Source: CAIWHR01 sp040006895
Lineage (GTDB): Bacteria > Pseudomonadota > Gammaproteobacteria > Burkholderiales > Casimicrobiaceae
Length of the DNA: 40,469 nt
Direction of reading: 5' to 3'
NCBI GenBank assembly: GCA_040006895.1
Contig: JBDTWB010000011.1
Span: forward strand, 1-40,469
Positions 7,180 to 15,310 of the stretch are shown here, in pieces. Each line of letters opens with the position of its first letter. The stretch's first letter is position 1. A program made the position numbers and the translations under genes. The notes under the pieces were generated by a model. That model saw only the letters and a list, made by a program, of their open reading frames with translations, was not told the DNA's origin and did no database searches.

Positions 7180-7575
7180 ATGTCGTGGACCGGGTTCATG
7201 GCGGTGGGCGTCGGCGCAGCCGTCGGCGCGTGGGCGCGCTGGGGCCTGGGGGCGATGCTGAATCCCATGTTCCCGACCCTGCCGCTGGGCACGCTCGCTG
7301 CGAATCTGACGGGCGGATTGCTGATGGGCCTGGTGATGGAAGCGGTCACGCGGCACGGCGTGCTCGGCCCGGAAATGCGACTCCTGATCACCACGGGCTT
7401 CCTTGGCGGTCTGACGACATTCTCGACCTTCTCGGCCGAGATCACGACCCTCGTGCTGCGCCGGGAGCTCCTCTGGACCGGTCTCGGTATCGCCGCGCAC
7501 GTGGTCGGATCGATTCTGCTCACCATCGCCGGCATCATGCTGGCGCGCGCACTCTACGCCTGGGGTGCACCATGA
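7180..7575 (+). CDS. crcB: Fluoride channel/exporter CrcB (Fluc)
   Basis: A 131-residue inner-membrane protein with four hydrophobic helices that works as a dual-topology dimer and lets fluoride leave the cell. Family signatures are GVGAAVGAWARWGLG in helix 1, GTLAANLTGGLLMGL in helix 2, and GFLGGLTTFSTFSAE in helix 3, which carries the pore-lining Phe and the central ion site. GAGGAG-type pairing is seen as GAGGAGA at 7164-7170, 9 bases before the ATG at 7180; an in-frame start at 7117 would lie in the structured leader. The stop overlaps the ATG of the DUF190 gene, a common pairing in proteobacteria. Confidence 0.93.
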   Translation: MSWTGFMAVGVGAAVGAWARWGLGAMLNPMFPTLPLGTLAANLTGGLLMGLVMEAVTRHGVLGPEMRLLITTGFLGGLTTFSTFSAEITTLVLRRELLWTGLGIAAHVVGSILLTIAGIMLARALYAWGAP

Positions 7576-7913
7576 ACGGAACGCTGCTGCGCTTCTACGT
7601 CCACGAGAACCGCAAGCACGAGCACGTGCTGCTCTACGAATGGCTGCTCGAGGCCGCGCGGCGCCTCGGCATTCCGGGCGGCACGGCGTTTCGCGCCATC
7701 GCCGGCTACGGTCGCCACGGCGTGTTGCACGAGGAGCACTTCTTCGAGCTGGCGGGCGACGTGGCTGTCGCCGTCGACCTCGCCGTGACCGCGGACGAAG
7801 GCGATCGCCTGCTCGCGTTGCTGGGCGACGCGGGCATCGACATCTTCTACGTGCGCATCCCGGTCGAGTACGGCATCACCGGGGGGCCGGGCGCCGGCGC
7901 CGAATCGCGCTAG
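7572..7913 (+). CDS. DUF190 family protein (crcB partner)
   Basis: A 113-residue soluble protein of the DUF190 family, related in fold to PII/CutA-type ferredoxin-like signalling proteins. Visible family features are LLRFYVHENRKHEHVLLYEW, a Gly-rich AIAGYGRHGVLHEEHFFEL, and a C-terminal strand FYVRIPVEYG. DUF190 genes very often sit next to or overlap crcB, as here (ATGA, 4-base overlap), which suggests a role in fluoride resistance or in regulating the channel. No biochemical activity is established. The in-frame upstream extension inside crcB is rejected. Confidence 0.88.
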   Translation: MNGTLLRFYVHENRKHEHVLLYEWLLEAARRLGIPGGTAFRAIAGYGRHGVLHEEHFFELAGDVAVAVDLAVTADEGDRLLALLGDAGIDIFYVRIPVEYGITGGPGAGAESR

Positions 7914-7916
7914 ACT
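7911..7916 (+). promoter_or_regulatory. Candidate -10 element (TAGACT) before the quinone oxidoreductase
   Basis: TAGACT overlaps the DUF190 stop codon and lies 26 bases before the ATG at 7943. It matches four of six consensus bases, with no clear -35. The 29-base gap with a -10-like element suggests that the oxidoreductase may have its own start of transcription. Confidence 0.28.
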
Positions 7917-7942
7917 TTCTCTTTCCACCACGCGAGACGATC

Positions 7943-8917
7943 ATGCCCAAGGCGATTCGGATTCATTCCACCGGTGGTCCCGATGTGCTGCGCTACGAGG
8001 ACGTCGAAGTGGGCGATCCGGGTCCTGGCGAGGCACGCGTGCGCCATAGCGCCATCGGCGTCAATTACATCGACACCTATCACCGCTCCGGGCTCTACAA
8101 GGTACCGCTGCCCTCGGGCATCGGCTCGGAAGCAGCCGGCGAGGTGGAAGCCGTGGGTCCCGGCGTCGATTGGGTCAAGCCGGGGGATCGCGTGGCCTAT
8201 TGCGGCGGACCCTTGGGTGCCTACAGCACGGCGCGGGTCATGCCCGCGGAACGGCTGGTGAAGATTCCCGACGGCATCAGCGACCGCGCCGCCGCGGCGA
8301 TCATGCTGAAGGGGCTCACGGTGCAGTACCTCTTGCGCCAGACCTTTCCGCTCAAGGGTGGCGAGACGATCCTGTTCCACGCGGCCGCGGGCGGCGTGGG
8401 GCTGCTGGCCTGCCAGTGGGCGCGCGCCCTGGGCGTGACCATGATCGGCACCGTCGGCTCCGACGAGAAGGCTGAGCTCGCCCGCGCCCACGGCTGCGCC
8501 CATACCATCGTGTACGGTCGCGAGAACTTCGTCGAGCGGGTGAAGGAAATCACCGGCGGCAAGGGTGTTCCGGTGGTGTACGACTCGGTGGGCAAGGATA
8601 CCTTCCCGGCATCGCTCGATTGCCTGCAACCTCGCGGCCTCTTCGTCACCTTCGGGAGCTCCTCGGGGCCGATCACCGCATTCGATGTCGGCTTGCTCGC
8701 AGCCAAGGGATCGCTCTACGTGACCCGGCCGACGCTGTTCACCTACGCGGCGAAGCGGCCCGAGCTGGTCGCCATGGCCGACGAGATGTTCGCGCTGGTC
8801 CGGCAGGGCAAGATCAAGAGCGAGCCTCGCCAGGACTTTCCGCTCGCCAACGCCGGCGACGCGCACCAGGCGCTCGAGTCGCGGGCCACGACGGGCGCGA
8901 CGGTCCTCGTGCCTTGA
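7943..8917 (+). CDS. NADPH:quinone oxidoreductase (zinc-free MDR family)
   Basis: A 324-residue medium-chain dehydrogenase/reductase of the QOR type. It has a GroES-like N-terminal domain (PDVLRYEDVEVGDPGPGE; NYIDTYHRSGLYKVPLP) and a Rossmann domain with the nucleotide motif HAAAGGVGLLACQWA near residues 148-162. Zinc-ligand cysteines of alcohol dehydrogenases are absent, as expected for quinone reductases. The length equals E. coli QorA (327). It should reduce quinones with NADPH in the cytoplasm. The gene is convergent with nnr; the stops are only 13 bases apart. Gene symbol left empty because several paralogues share this architecture. Confidence 0.9.
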   Translation: MPKAIRIHSTGGPDVLRYEDVEVGDPGPGEARVRHSAIGVNYIDTYHRSGLYKVPLPSGIGSEAAGEVEAVGPGVDWVKPGDRVAYCGGPLGAYSTARVMPAERLVKIPDGISDRAAAAIMLKGLTVQYLLRQTFPLKGGETILFHAAAGGVGLLACQWARALGVTMIGTVGSDEKAELARAHGCAHTIVYGRENFVERVKEITGGKGVPVVYDSVGKDTFPASLDCLQPRGLFVTFGSSSGPITAFDVGLLAAKGSLYVTRPTLFTYAAKRPELVAMADEMFALVRQGKIKSEPRQDFPLANAGDAHQALESRATTGATVLVP

Positions 8918-8930
8918 CGCTCGACGCGCG

Positions 8931-10442
8931 TCAGTCCTGACGCGCGGCTTCGTTCACCAGCGCGCGCGCGGCATCGCCGAGCTCGGAAACGACGAGACCC
9001 ACCGGTCCGCGCGCGCGCTCGACCAGGCCGTCGGCGGCGGCGCCGTGCAGGCACACCGCGTAGCGCAACGCATCGTGGGGCGCGAGCCCCTGGGCGAGCA
9101 GCGCGCCGGCCATGCCGGCGAGCACGTCGCCCGAGCCGGCCGCCGACAGGCCCGGATTGCCGCTGGCATTGATGGCCCAGCGGCCTTCGGGACTGGCAAC
9201 GACACTGCCTGCGCCTTTCAGCACCACGTGGGCGCCGAGGGTCCGCGCGAGCTCGAGGCACACCGCGAGTCGATCCGCCTGGATGCTCGTCGTGTCCGTG
9301 CCGCATAGCCGCGCGGCCTCGGCCGGATGCGGGGTCAGGAGCGTTGCGCTCCGCCGGTCCGTCAAGCGTCGACGCAGCCCGGGATCCTTGGCCACGAGGT
9401 TGAGCGCGTCGGCGTCGAGGACCAAGGGCACGTCCGCTGCCAGGGCGCGCCGCAACAGCGCTGCCGTGACCGCGGTCGCGCCCAGACCCGGGCCCACCAC
9501 CAGCACGTCGGCGCCGGCATCCAGGACGGCCTTGGCCGTAGTCACCATCAGCTCGAGCGCGTTGAAGTCTGCAGCGGGATGGGCTCGGGCAGCGTAACCG
9601 ACGCGCACCCGTCCCGCGCCGGTGCGCAGCGCCGCGCGACCCGCGAGCAGCGGCGCACCGATCATGCCCTCGCCTCCGCCGATGATGCCGAGGGTTCCGA
9701 AGGTGCCCTTGTGCACGTTCTTCTGGCGGCGCTGCAGGGGCGCGGGCAGGTGCTGCGCGAGCCCGGGCCAGGTCAGCCAATGGCCGGGATCGCGCGTCCG
9801 CACTGCCGCGCCCAATCCCAGGTCGTGCACGTACAGCATGCCGGCGTGATCGATGCCGGCGCCGGTGACGAGACCCGGCTTGAGGGCGATGAACGTCGAA
9901 GTCGCGCGGGCGGCGATGACCGGACCGATCGCGTGTCCGCGATCAGCATCGAGGCCGCTTGGCAGATCGAGTGCCAGGATCGGGATGCCGGATGCATTGG
10001 CCCACGCGATCCATCCAGCGTACGGGGCGCCGATCGGCCGGGTTAGACCGATCCCGAAAAGACCATCGACGATGAGCGCCCCATGCCACTGCGGCGGAAG
10101 ATCCGCGCAGAGCGCACCTCCGGCATCCCGGAATGCAGTGTGGGCCGCGACCGCGTCGCCCGGCAAGCAGGAGGGGTCGCCGGCGAACACGACGGTGACG
10201 TCGAAGAACCAGGCGCGCAGATGGCGCGCCACGACGAGCGCATCGCCACCATTGTTGCCCGGGCCGGCCAGTACCAGCACCGAGCCCGCGCCGTGGGCGA
10301 GGGTGCGCGCAACCTCGGCCGCGGCGAGCCCTGCCCGCTCCATGAGCGAAGCGCCGCTGCAGCCAAACTCCGCCTCGACACTGCGGAGATCGGCGGCGCG
10401 GAGAATGGGCGCGAGGGTGGTGGCCTTCGGGTCGAGCTGCAT
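8931..10442 (-). CDS. nnr: Bifunctional NAD(P)H-hydrate epimerase / ADP-dependent dehydratase Nnr
   Basis: A 503-residue two-domain repair enzyme. The N-terminal YjeF_N domain (NnrE, about residues 1-215) carries LAGPGNNGGDALVVARHL and epimerises R- and S-NAD(P)HX. The C-terminal ribokinase-like domain (NnrD, about 225-500) carries GGGEGMIGAPLLAGRAALR, VVGPGLG, LDADALN, LTPHPAEAARL and the signature NPGLSAAGSGDVLAG, and dehydrates S-NAD(P)HX using ADP. The ATG at 10442 begins a typical start (MQLDPKATTLAPILRAADLR); the longer in-frame extension to 10688 would run into purL and has no family match. It is divergent from purL, 245 bases apart, and probably monocistronic. Confidence 0.95.
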   Translation of the reverse strand: MQLDPKATTLAPILRAADLRSVEAEFGCSGASLMERAGLAAAEVARTLAHGAGSVLVLAGPGNNGGDALVVARHLRAWFFDVTVVFAGDPSCLPGDAVAAHTAFRDAGGALCADLPPQWHGALIVDGLFGIGLTRPIGAPYAGWIAWANASGIPILALDLPSGLDADRGHAIGPVIAARATSTFIALKPGLVTGAGIDHAGMLYVHDLGLGAAVRTRDPGHWLTWPGLAQHLPAPLQRRQKNVHKGTFGTLGIIGGGEGMIGAPLLAGRAALRTGAGRVRVGYAARAHPAADFNALELMVTTAKAVLDAGADVLVVGPGLGATAVTAALLRRALAADVPLVLDADALNLVAKDPGLRRRLTDRRSATLLTPHPAEAARLCGTDTTSIQADRLAVCLELARTLGAHVVLKGAGSVVASPEGRWAINASGNPGLSAAGSGDVLAGMAGALLAQGLAPHDALRYAVCLHGAAADGLVERARGPVGLVVSELGDAARALVNEAARQD

Positions 10443-10644
10443 GGCGGGGATTATAGGTGTGGCGCATGCAGGCGCTGCAAGGGACGCCGAGCGACCCGGT
10501 GGGTGCGGCTCGCTGTGCGGCCGGCATGCGTGTCCGTCGGCGATGCTGCGGCAGGGATCGTCATCGCGACATCCGCGTCGGCTGAGGGCGCGTGGAGGTC
10601 TGCTCGCGTGCTGCGCACGTCCCAGTTTCGGGTCGTCGACCGGG

Positions 10645-10660
10645 ATGCGATAATTCGCAT
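10645..10660 (+). promoter_or_regulatory. Extended -10 promoter element with inverted repeat before purL
   Basis: TGCGATAAT at 10646-10654 matches the extended -10 pattern (TGn then GATAAT) and would place the start of transcription near 10661, about 27 bases before the purL ATG. The same bases lie inside an inverted repeat: ATGCGA at 10645-10650 and TCGCAT at 10655-10660 around TAAT. A regulator bound there would block the promoter. It does not resemble the enteric PurR operator. No convincing -35 is seen, as is usual for extended -10 promoters. Confidence 0.45.
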
Positions 10661-10687
10661 CTCGTGCCGCCCGACTGCCGACTCGCA

Positions 10688-13600
10688 ATGCCGAACGCCG
10701 AAATCCTCATGTTGCGGGGGCGCCGTGCGCTCTCGCCCTTTCGCATTGCCAAGCTCCTCGCGGCATTCGGCGAGCAATGTCCCGGACAGCCCATCGCCGC
10801 GGTCACGGCGGTCTTCTGGCATTTCGTCGAAGCCAGTCGGCCGCTGTCATTGCCCGAGCAGACCGTGCTGGCCCGGCTGCTCGATTACGGGCCGTGCGAC
10901 GTGGGTGGCCTGCAGGATGATGCCGCGTTGGTGGTGATCCCGCGGCCGGGTACGATCTCGCCCTGGTCGTCGAAGGCGACCGATATCGCCCGCAACTGCG
11001 GTCTCGATGCCGTCGCGAGGATCGAGCGGGGCGTGGCCTACGGGCTTGGTAATGCCGACGCCACCAACGCGACGATTTGTACTGCGCTCCTCCCCCTCAT
11101 CCACGACCGCATGACCGAGGTTGTAGTCCCCGATGTCGGGGCGGCACGGGCGCTTTTCACCCATGTGATGCCGCGGCCGATGCAGACGATTCCGTTGCAC
11201 GCGGACGGGCGCGAGGCGCTGGTCCGCGCCAATGCCGAGCTCGGCCTGGCGCTGGCGCCGGACGAGATCGACTACCTCGATGCCAACTTTCGACGCCTGG
11301 GTCGTGATCCGACCGATGTCGAGCTCATGATGTTCGCGCAGGCCAACTCGGAGCACTGCCGGCACAAGATCTTCAATGCGAGCTGGATCATCGACGGAGC
11401 GCCGCAGGACAAGAGCCTGTTCGGCATGGTCCGGCACACCCATGCCATGCATCCCGAGGGCACCATCGTCGCCTATTCCGACAACGCGGCGGTGATGCAG
11501 GGCACGCAAGCGGCGCGCTTCTATCCGGACGCCGAAGGCCGCTACCGCGCGGTGCCCGCGCTCACCCATACCCTGATGAAGGTGGAGACCCACAATCATC
11601 CCACCGCCATCGCTCCGTTTCCCGGTGCGGCAACCGGCGCCGGTGGCGAGATTCGCGACGAAGGTGCGACCGGCGTCGGCGCCAGGCCGAAGGCGGGACT
11701 CACCGGGTTCACGGTATCGAACCTGCATATCCCTGGACTCGCCCAGCCGTGGGAAGAAGGCTACGGCAAGCCGGCGCGCATGGCGTCAGCGCTTGCGATC
11801 ATGCTCGAGGGACCGATCGGCGGTGCGGCGTTCAACAACGAGTTCGGTCGACCGAATCTGCTCGGCTACTTTCGCACCTTCGAGCAGACGGTCGACGGCG
11901 AGGTCCGCGGCTATCACAAGCCGATCATGCTCGCCGGCGGCGTAGGCAACATCGCGGCGAGCCATACCCACAAGCACCCGATCCCGCCGGGCGCGCTGCT
12001 CATCCAGCTGGGCGGCCCCGGCATGCTCATCGGCATGGGGGGCGGGGCCGCATCGTCGATGGCCACCGGCACCAATACCGCCGATCTCGATTTCGATTCG
12101 GTGCAGCGGGGCAATGCCGAGATCCAGCGCCGCGCCCAGGAGGTGATCGATCGCTGCTGGCAGCTCGGGCCAGCCAACCCCATCCTGTCGATCCACGATG
12201 TCGGCGCCGGCGGCCTGTCGAATGCGCTGCCGGAGCTGGTGCACGGCGGCGGCGCTGGCGGTGACTTCGACCTGCGTGCCATTCCATCGGAGGAAAGCGG
12301 CATGTCGCCGCGCGAGGTCTGGTGCAACGAGGCGCAGGAACGCTACGTGCTCGCCATCGCCGCCGCCGATCTGCCGCGCTTTCGCACCATGGCCGAACGC
12401 GAGCGCTGTCCGTTTGCGGTGGTGGGCAAGGCCAGCGCGTCCGGCCACCTGCGGGTGCGTGACCCACACTTCGGCAATACCCCGGTCGACATGGATCTCG
12501 AGCTCCTGCTGGGCAAGCCGCCGCGGATGACGCGCGACGTGCGGCACCGTATCCGCCCGCGGCAGCGCCTCGACTTCGCCGGTGTCAACGTGCGCGATGC
12601 GCTCTACCGCGTGCTGCAGCTGCCCGCGGTGGCCGACAAGTCGTTCCTCATTACCATCGGCGATCGCACGGTCGGTGGCCTGTGCAGCCGCGATCCGATG
12701 GTCGGGCCGTGGCAGGTACCCGTCGCGGACGCCGCAGTCACGCTGATGGATTTCGAAGGCTACGCGGGCGAGGCGATGGCCATCGGCGAGCGTACGCCGT
12801 TGGCGCTGATCGATGGTCCCGCGTCCGGCCGCATGGCCGTGGGCGAGGCGATCACCAACATCGCCGCCGCCGGCATCGACAGCCTCGGCGCGATCAAACT
12901 CTCGGCGAACTGGATGGCTCCGGCGGGTCACCCCGGCGAGGATGCAGCCTTGTTCGATACCGTGCGGGCGGTGGCCATGGAACTCTGCCCTGCGCTGGGC
13001 ATCAGCATTCCCGTCGGCAAGGATTCGATGTCCATGCGCACTGCCTGGCGCGACGGTGACCACGACAAGGCCGTCACCGCGCCGATCTCGCTGATCGTCT
13101 CGGCGTTCGCGCCGGTGCCGGACGTACGTCGTGTCCTGACCCCGGTGTTGGCGCGCGACGAGGGAGACACCGTGCTGGTGTGGGTGCGCCTGGTGGAGCA
13201 GCACCGCCTGGGGGCGAGTGCGCTGGCGCAGGTCCACGGCCAGCTCGGCGACGAGCCGCCCGACGTCGACGACCCGCGGGCGCTACGCGCCTTTTTCGCA
13301 ACCATCCAGTCGCTCCACCGGGAGAATCGGCTGCTGGCCTACCACGATATCGGCGATGGCGGGTTGGTCGTGGCGTTGTGCGAGATGGCTTTTGCGTCGC
13401 GCGCCGGACTGTCGATCACGCTGCCCGGAGGCGTGGATCCGCTGGCGTTGCTGTTTGCGGAGGAGCTGGGTGCGCTGGTCCAGGTGCGCGCCGGCAACGG
13501 CGATGCGGTGGTGCGCGCATGCCTGGCGGAGGGCCTTGCAGCACGCACCATCGGCGGCCCCGCCGAGGGCGCCCGGATACGGATCGAGGTCGGTGACACG

Positions 13601-14560
13601 ATCGTGCTCGACGAGGCACGATCGTCGCTGCATCGGGCCTGGTCGGCCACCACCCACGCCTTGCAGCGGCTGCGCGACCATCCGCAGGCGGCCGACGAGG
13701 AGTACGCCCGACTCGACGACCTCGACGATCCGGGGCTTTCCGCAACCCTGTCGTTCGCCATGGCGGCTCCCGCCGTCCACACCGGCGCTCGCCCGGCGGT
13801 GGCGATCCTGCGCGAGCAGGGCGTCAACGGGCAGGTGGAGCTTGCCGCCGCGTTCACCCGCGCGGGATTCGACGCGTACGACGTACACATGAGCGACATC
13901 CTGGCCGGCCGGATGAGCCTCGCCCGGTTCCATGGGTTCGCCGCCGGGGGTGGCTTCTCGTATGGCGACGTGCTGGGTGCCGGCGAAGGCTGGGCGAAAT
14001 CCATTCTCTTCAACGCCCGCGCTCGCGAGGATTTCGCGGCGTTCTTCGCGCGTGCCGATACCTTCGCGATCGGCATCTGCAACGGCTGCCAGATGATGAG
14101 CAACCTGCACGAGCTCATACCCGGCACCGCGTACTGGCCGCATTTCGTGCGCAACCGCTCGGAGCAGTTCGAGGCGCGCATGGTCATGGTGGAGATCCTG
14201 CCCTCGCCGTCGCTGTTCTTTCGCGACATGGCGGGTAGCTCCCTTCCGGTGGTCACCGCGCACGGCGAGGGCTACGCCGAGTTCCGCGACGATGTCCAGC
14301 GTGCGGCGGCGCAGGAGCGGATGACGCTGCGCTATGTCGATCACCTTGGCGCGGCGACCGAGCGCTACCCGTTCAATCCCAACGGCTCACCCGGGGGAAT
14401 CACCGGTCTCACCAACGACGACGGACGCTTTTCGATCGTGATGCCGCACCCGGAGAGGGTTTTCCGGTCGATGCAGATGTCGTGGCATCCACCGGGGTGG
14501 GGGGACGATTCTCCGTGGATGCAGATGTTCTACAACGCCCGACGCTGGATCGTGTCATGA
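10688..14560 (+). CDS. purL: Phosphoribosylformylglycinamidine synthase PurL (single-chain)
   Basis: A 1,290-residue enzyme for the fourth step of de novo purine synthesis: FGAR + ATP + glutamine to FGAM. Order: N-terminal PurS-like domain (about 1-150, MLRGRRALSPFRIAKLLAAF), a linker, two AIRS-type synthase halves (motifs MFAQANSEHCRHKIFNASW, ETHNHPTAIAPFPGAATG, GVGARPKAG, and later VGKDSMSMRT and YHDIGDGGLVVALCEMAF) and a glutamine amidotransferase (about 1030-1290) with FAAGGGFSYGDVLGAGEGWA, nucleophile Cys1134 in GICNGCQMMSN, HGEGYAEF and MPHPERVFR. Length matches Salmonella PurL (about 1,295). The ATG at 10688 precedes the conserved MLRG by seven residues. No purS or purQ is needed with this form. 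Confidence 0.98.
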   Translation: MPNAEILMLRGRRALSPFRIAKLLAAFGEQCPGQPIAAVTAVFWHFVEASRPLSLPEQTVLARLLDYGPCDVGGLQDDAALVVIPRPGTISPWSSKATDIARNCGLDAVARIERGVAYGLGNADATNATICTALLPLIHDRMTEVVVPDVGAARALFTHVMPRPMQTIPLHADGREALVRANAELGLALAPDEIDYLDANFRRLGRDPTDVELMMFAQANSEHCRHKIFNASWIIDGAPQDKSLFGMVRHTHAMHPEGTIVAYSDNAAVMQGTQAARFYPDAEGRYRAVPALTHTLMKVETHNHPTAIAPFPGAATGAGGEIRDEGATGVGARPKAGLTGFTVSNLHIPGLAQPWEEGYGKPARMASALAIMLEGPIGGAAFNNEFGRPNLLGYFRTFEQTVDGEVRGYHKPIMLAGGVGNIAASHTHKHPIPPGALLIQLGGPGMLIGMGGGAASSMATGTNTADLDFDSVQRGNAEIQRRAQEVIDRCWQLGPANPILSIHDVGAGGLSNALPELVHGGGAGGDFDLRAIPSEESGMSPREVWCNEAQERYVLAIAAADLPRFRTMAERERCPFAVVGKASASGHLRVRDPHFGNTPVDMDLELLLGKPPRMTRDVRHRIRPRQRLDFAGVNVRDALYRVLQLPAVADKSFLITIGDRTVGGLCSRDPMVGPWQVPVADAAVTLMDFEGYAGEAMAIGERTPLALIDGPASGRMAVGEAITNIAAAGIDSLGAIKLSANWMAPAGHPGEDAALFDTVRAVAMELCPALGISIPVGKDSMSMRTAWRDGDHDKAVTAPISLIVSAFAPVPDVRRVLTPVLARDEGDTVLVWVRLVEQHRLGASALAQVHGQLGDEPPDVDDPRALRAFFATIQSLHRENRLLAYHDIGDGGLVVALCEMAFASRAGLSITLPGGVDPLALLFAEELGALVQVRAGNGDAVVRACLAEGLAARTIGGPAEGARIRIEVGDTIVLDEARSSLHRAWSATTHALQRLRDHPQAADEEYARLDDLDDPGLSATLSFAMAAPAVHTGARPAVAILREQGVNGQVELAAAFTRAGFDAYDVHMSDILAGRMSLARFHGFAAGGGFSYGDVLGAGEGWAKSILFNARAREDFAAFFARADTFAIGICNGCQMMSNLHELIPGTAYWPHFVRNRSEQFEARMVMVEILPSPSLFFRDMAGSSLPVVTAHGEGYAEFRDDVQRAAAQERMTLRYVDHLGAATERYPFNPNGSPGGITGLTNDDGRFSIVMPHPERVFRSMQMSWHPPGWGDDSPWMQMFYNARRWIVS

Positions 14561-14564
14561 CCCC

Positions 14565-14578
14565 CGCACGCGCGTGCG
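14565..14578. repeat. 14-bp perfect palindrome after purL
   Basis: The 14 bases beginning 5 after the purL stop (CGCACGCGCGTGCG) are their own reverse complement. No T-tract follows. It could form a short hairpin in the intercistronic region before the PaaY-like gene, or be a protein site. In DNA this GC-rich a chance origin is possible. Confidence 0.35.
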
Positions 14579-14627
14579 AGGCCGTGGCTCGACCATTGCG
14601 TCCGGGCCGGCCGGCCACGGAGGCGTC

Positions 14628-15266
14628 GTGAAGGTCACGGTCTATTCGATCAACGGGGTCACGCCGGTCGTCGACCCCAGTGCCTTCGTGCACCCCAGCG
14701 CGACGCTCATCGGCGACGTCATCGTCGGCGCCGGTTGCTATGTCGGACCAGGGGCGAGCCTGCGGGGTGATTTCGGCAGGCTCGAGCTGCGCGCCGGCTC
14801 CAACGTGCAGGACTGCTGCACGCTGCATGGCTTTCCGGGCAAGGACACCGTCGTCGAGGAGGACGGACATATCGGCCACGGCGCGATCCTGCACGGCTGC
14901 GTGGTGCGTCGCAACGCGCTCGTCGGTATGAACGCCGTCATCAACGACAACGCGGAAGTCGGCGAGTCGGCGATTGTCGCGGCGATGGCGTTCGTCAAGG
15001 CCGGCATGATCATTCCGCCGCGCATGCTGGTCGCGGGGCTTCCTGCGAAGATCGTCCGCTCGCTCACCGACGACGAGATCGCCTGGAAGGCTGAAGGCAC
15101 GCGCAGTTATCAGGAGCTTGCGGTGCGCAGCCTCGCCACCATGCAGCTGACCACCGCGTTGAGCGCCCCGGAACCCGATCGTCGGCGGCTCGTCCTGCCC
15201 GAGCTCCTGCCCTTGTCCGAAATGAAAGGACGCGGGCGAGGGCCAGGAGAGCCGTCATCGCGCTGA
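14628..15266 (+). CDS. PaaY/CaiE-like gamma-carbonic anhydrase family protein (GTG start)
   Basis: A 212-residue left-handed beta-helix (hexapeptide repeat) protein. Conserved blocks are VHPSATLIGDVIVGAGCYVG, SLRGDFGRLELRAGSNVQD, DGHIGHGAILHGC and NALVGMNAVINDNAEVGES. The zinc-ligand histidines of the gamma-CA trimer are visible in CTLHG and HIGHG. The sequence closely follows PaaY, a hydrolase accessory to phenylacetate degradation, although no paa genes are nearby, so a general gamma-CA or thioesterase-like role is possible. GTG at 14628 is chosen because GGAGG lies 4 bases upstream at 14619-14623 and the protein then begins like PaaY; an in-frame upstream ATG lacks support. The C-terminal 30 residues are variable and charged. 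Confidence 0.85.
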   Translation: MKVTVYSINGVTPVVDPSAFVHPSATLIGDVIVGAGCYVGPGASLRGDFGRLELRAGSNVQDCCTLHGFPGKDTVVEEDGHIGHGAILHGCVVRRNALVGMNAVINDNAEVGESAIVAAMAFVKAGMIIPPRMLVAGLPAKIVRSLTDDEIAWKAEGTRSYQELAVRSLATMQLTTALSAPEPDRRRLVLPELLPLSEMKGRGRGPGEPSSR

Positions 15267-15310
15267 GCGCTCGAACCCGGCGCCGCGTCGACGCCACGAA
15301 AGGAGCACCG

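Noticed and set aside
11786..13237. 483-codon minus-strand frame inside purL
   Set aside because: Antisense shadow of purL: His/Arg-rich, no domains, and purL is complete on the plus strand.
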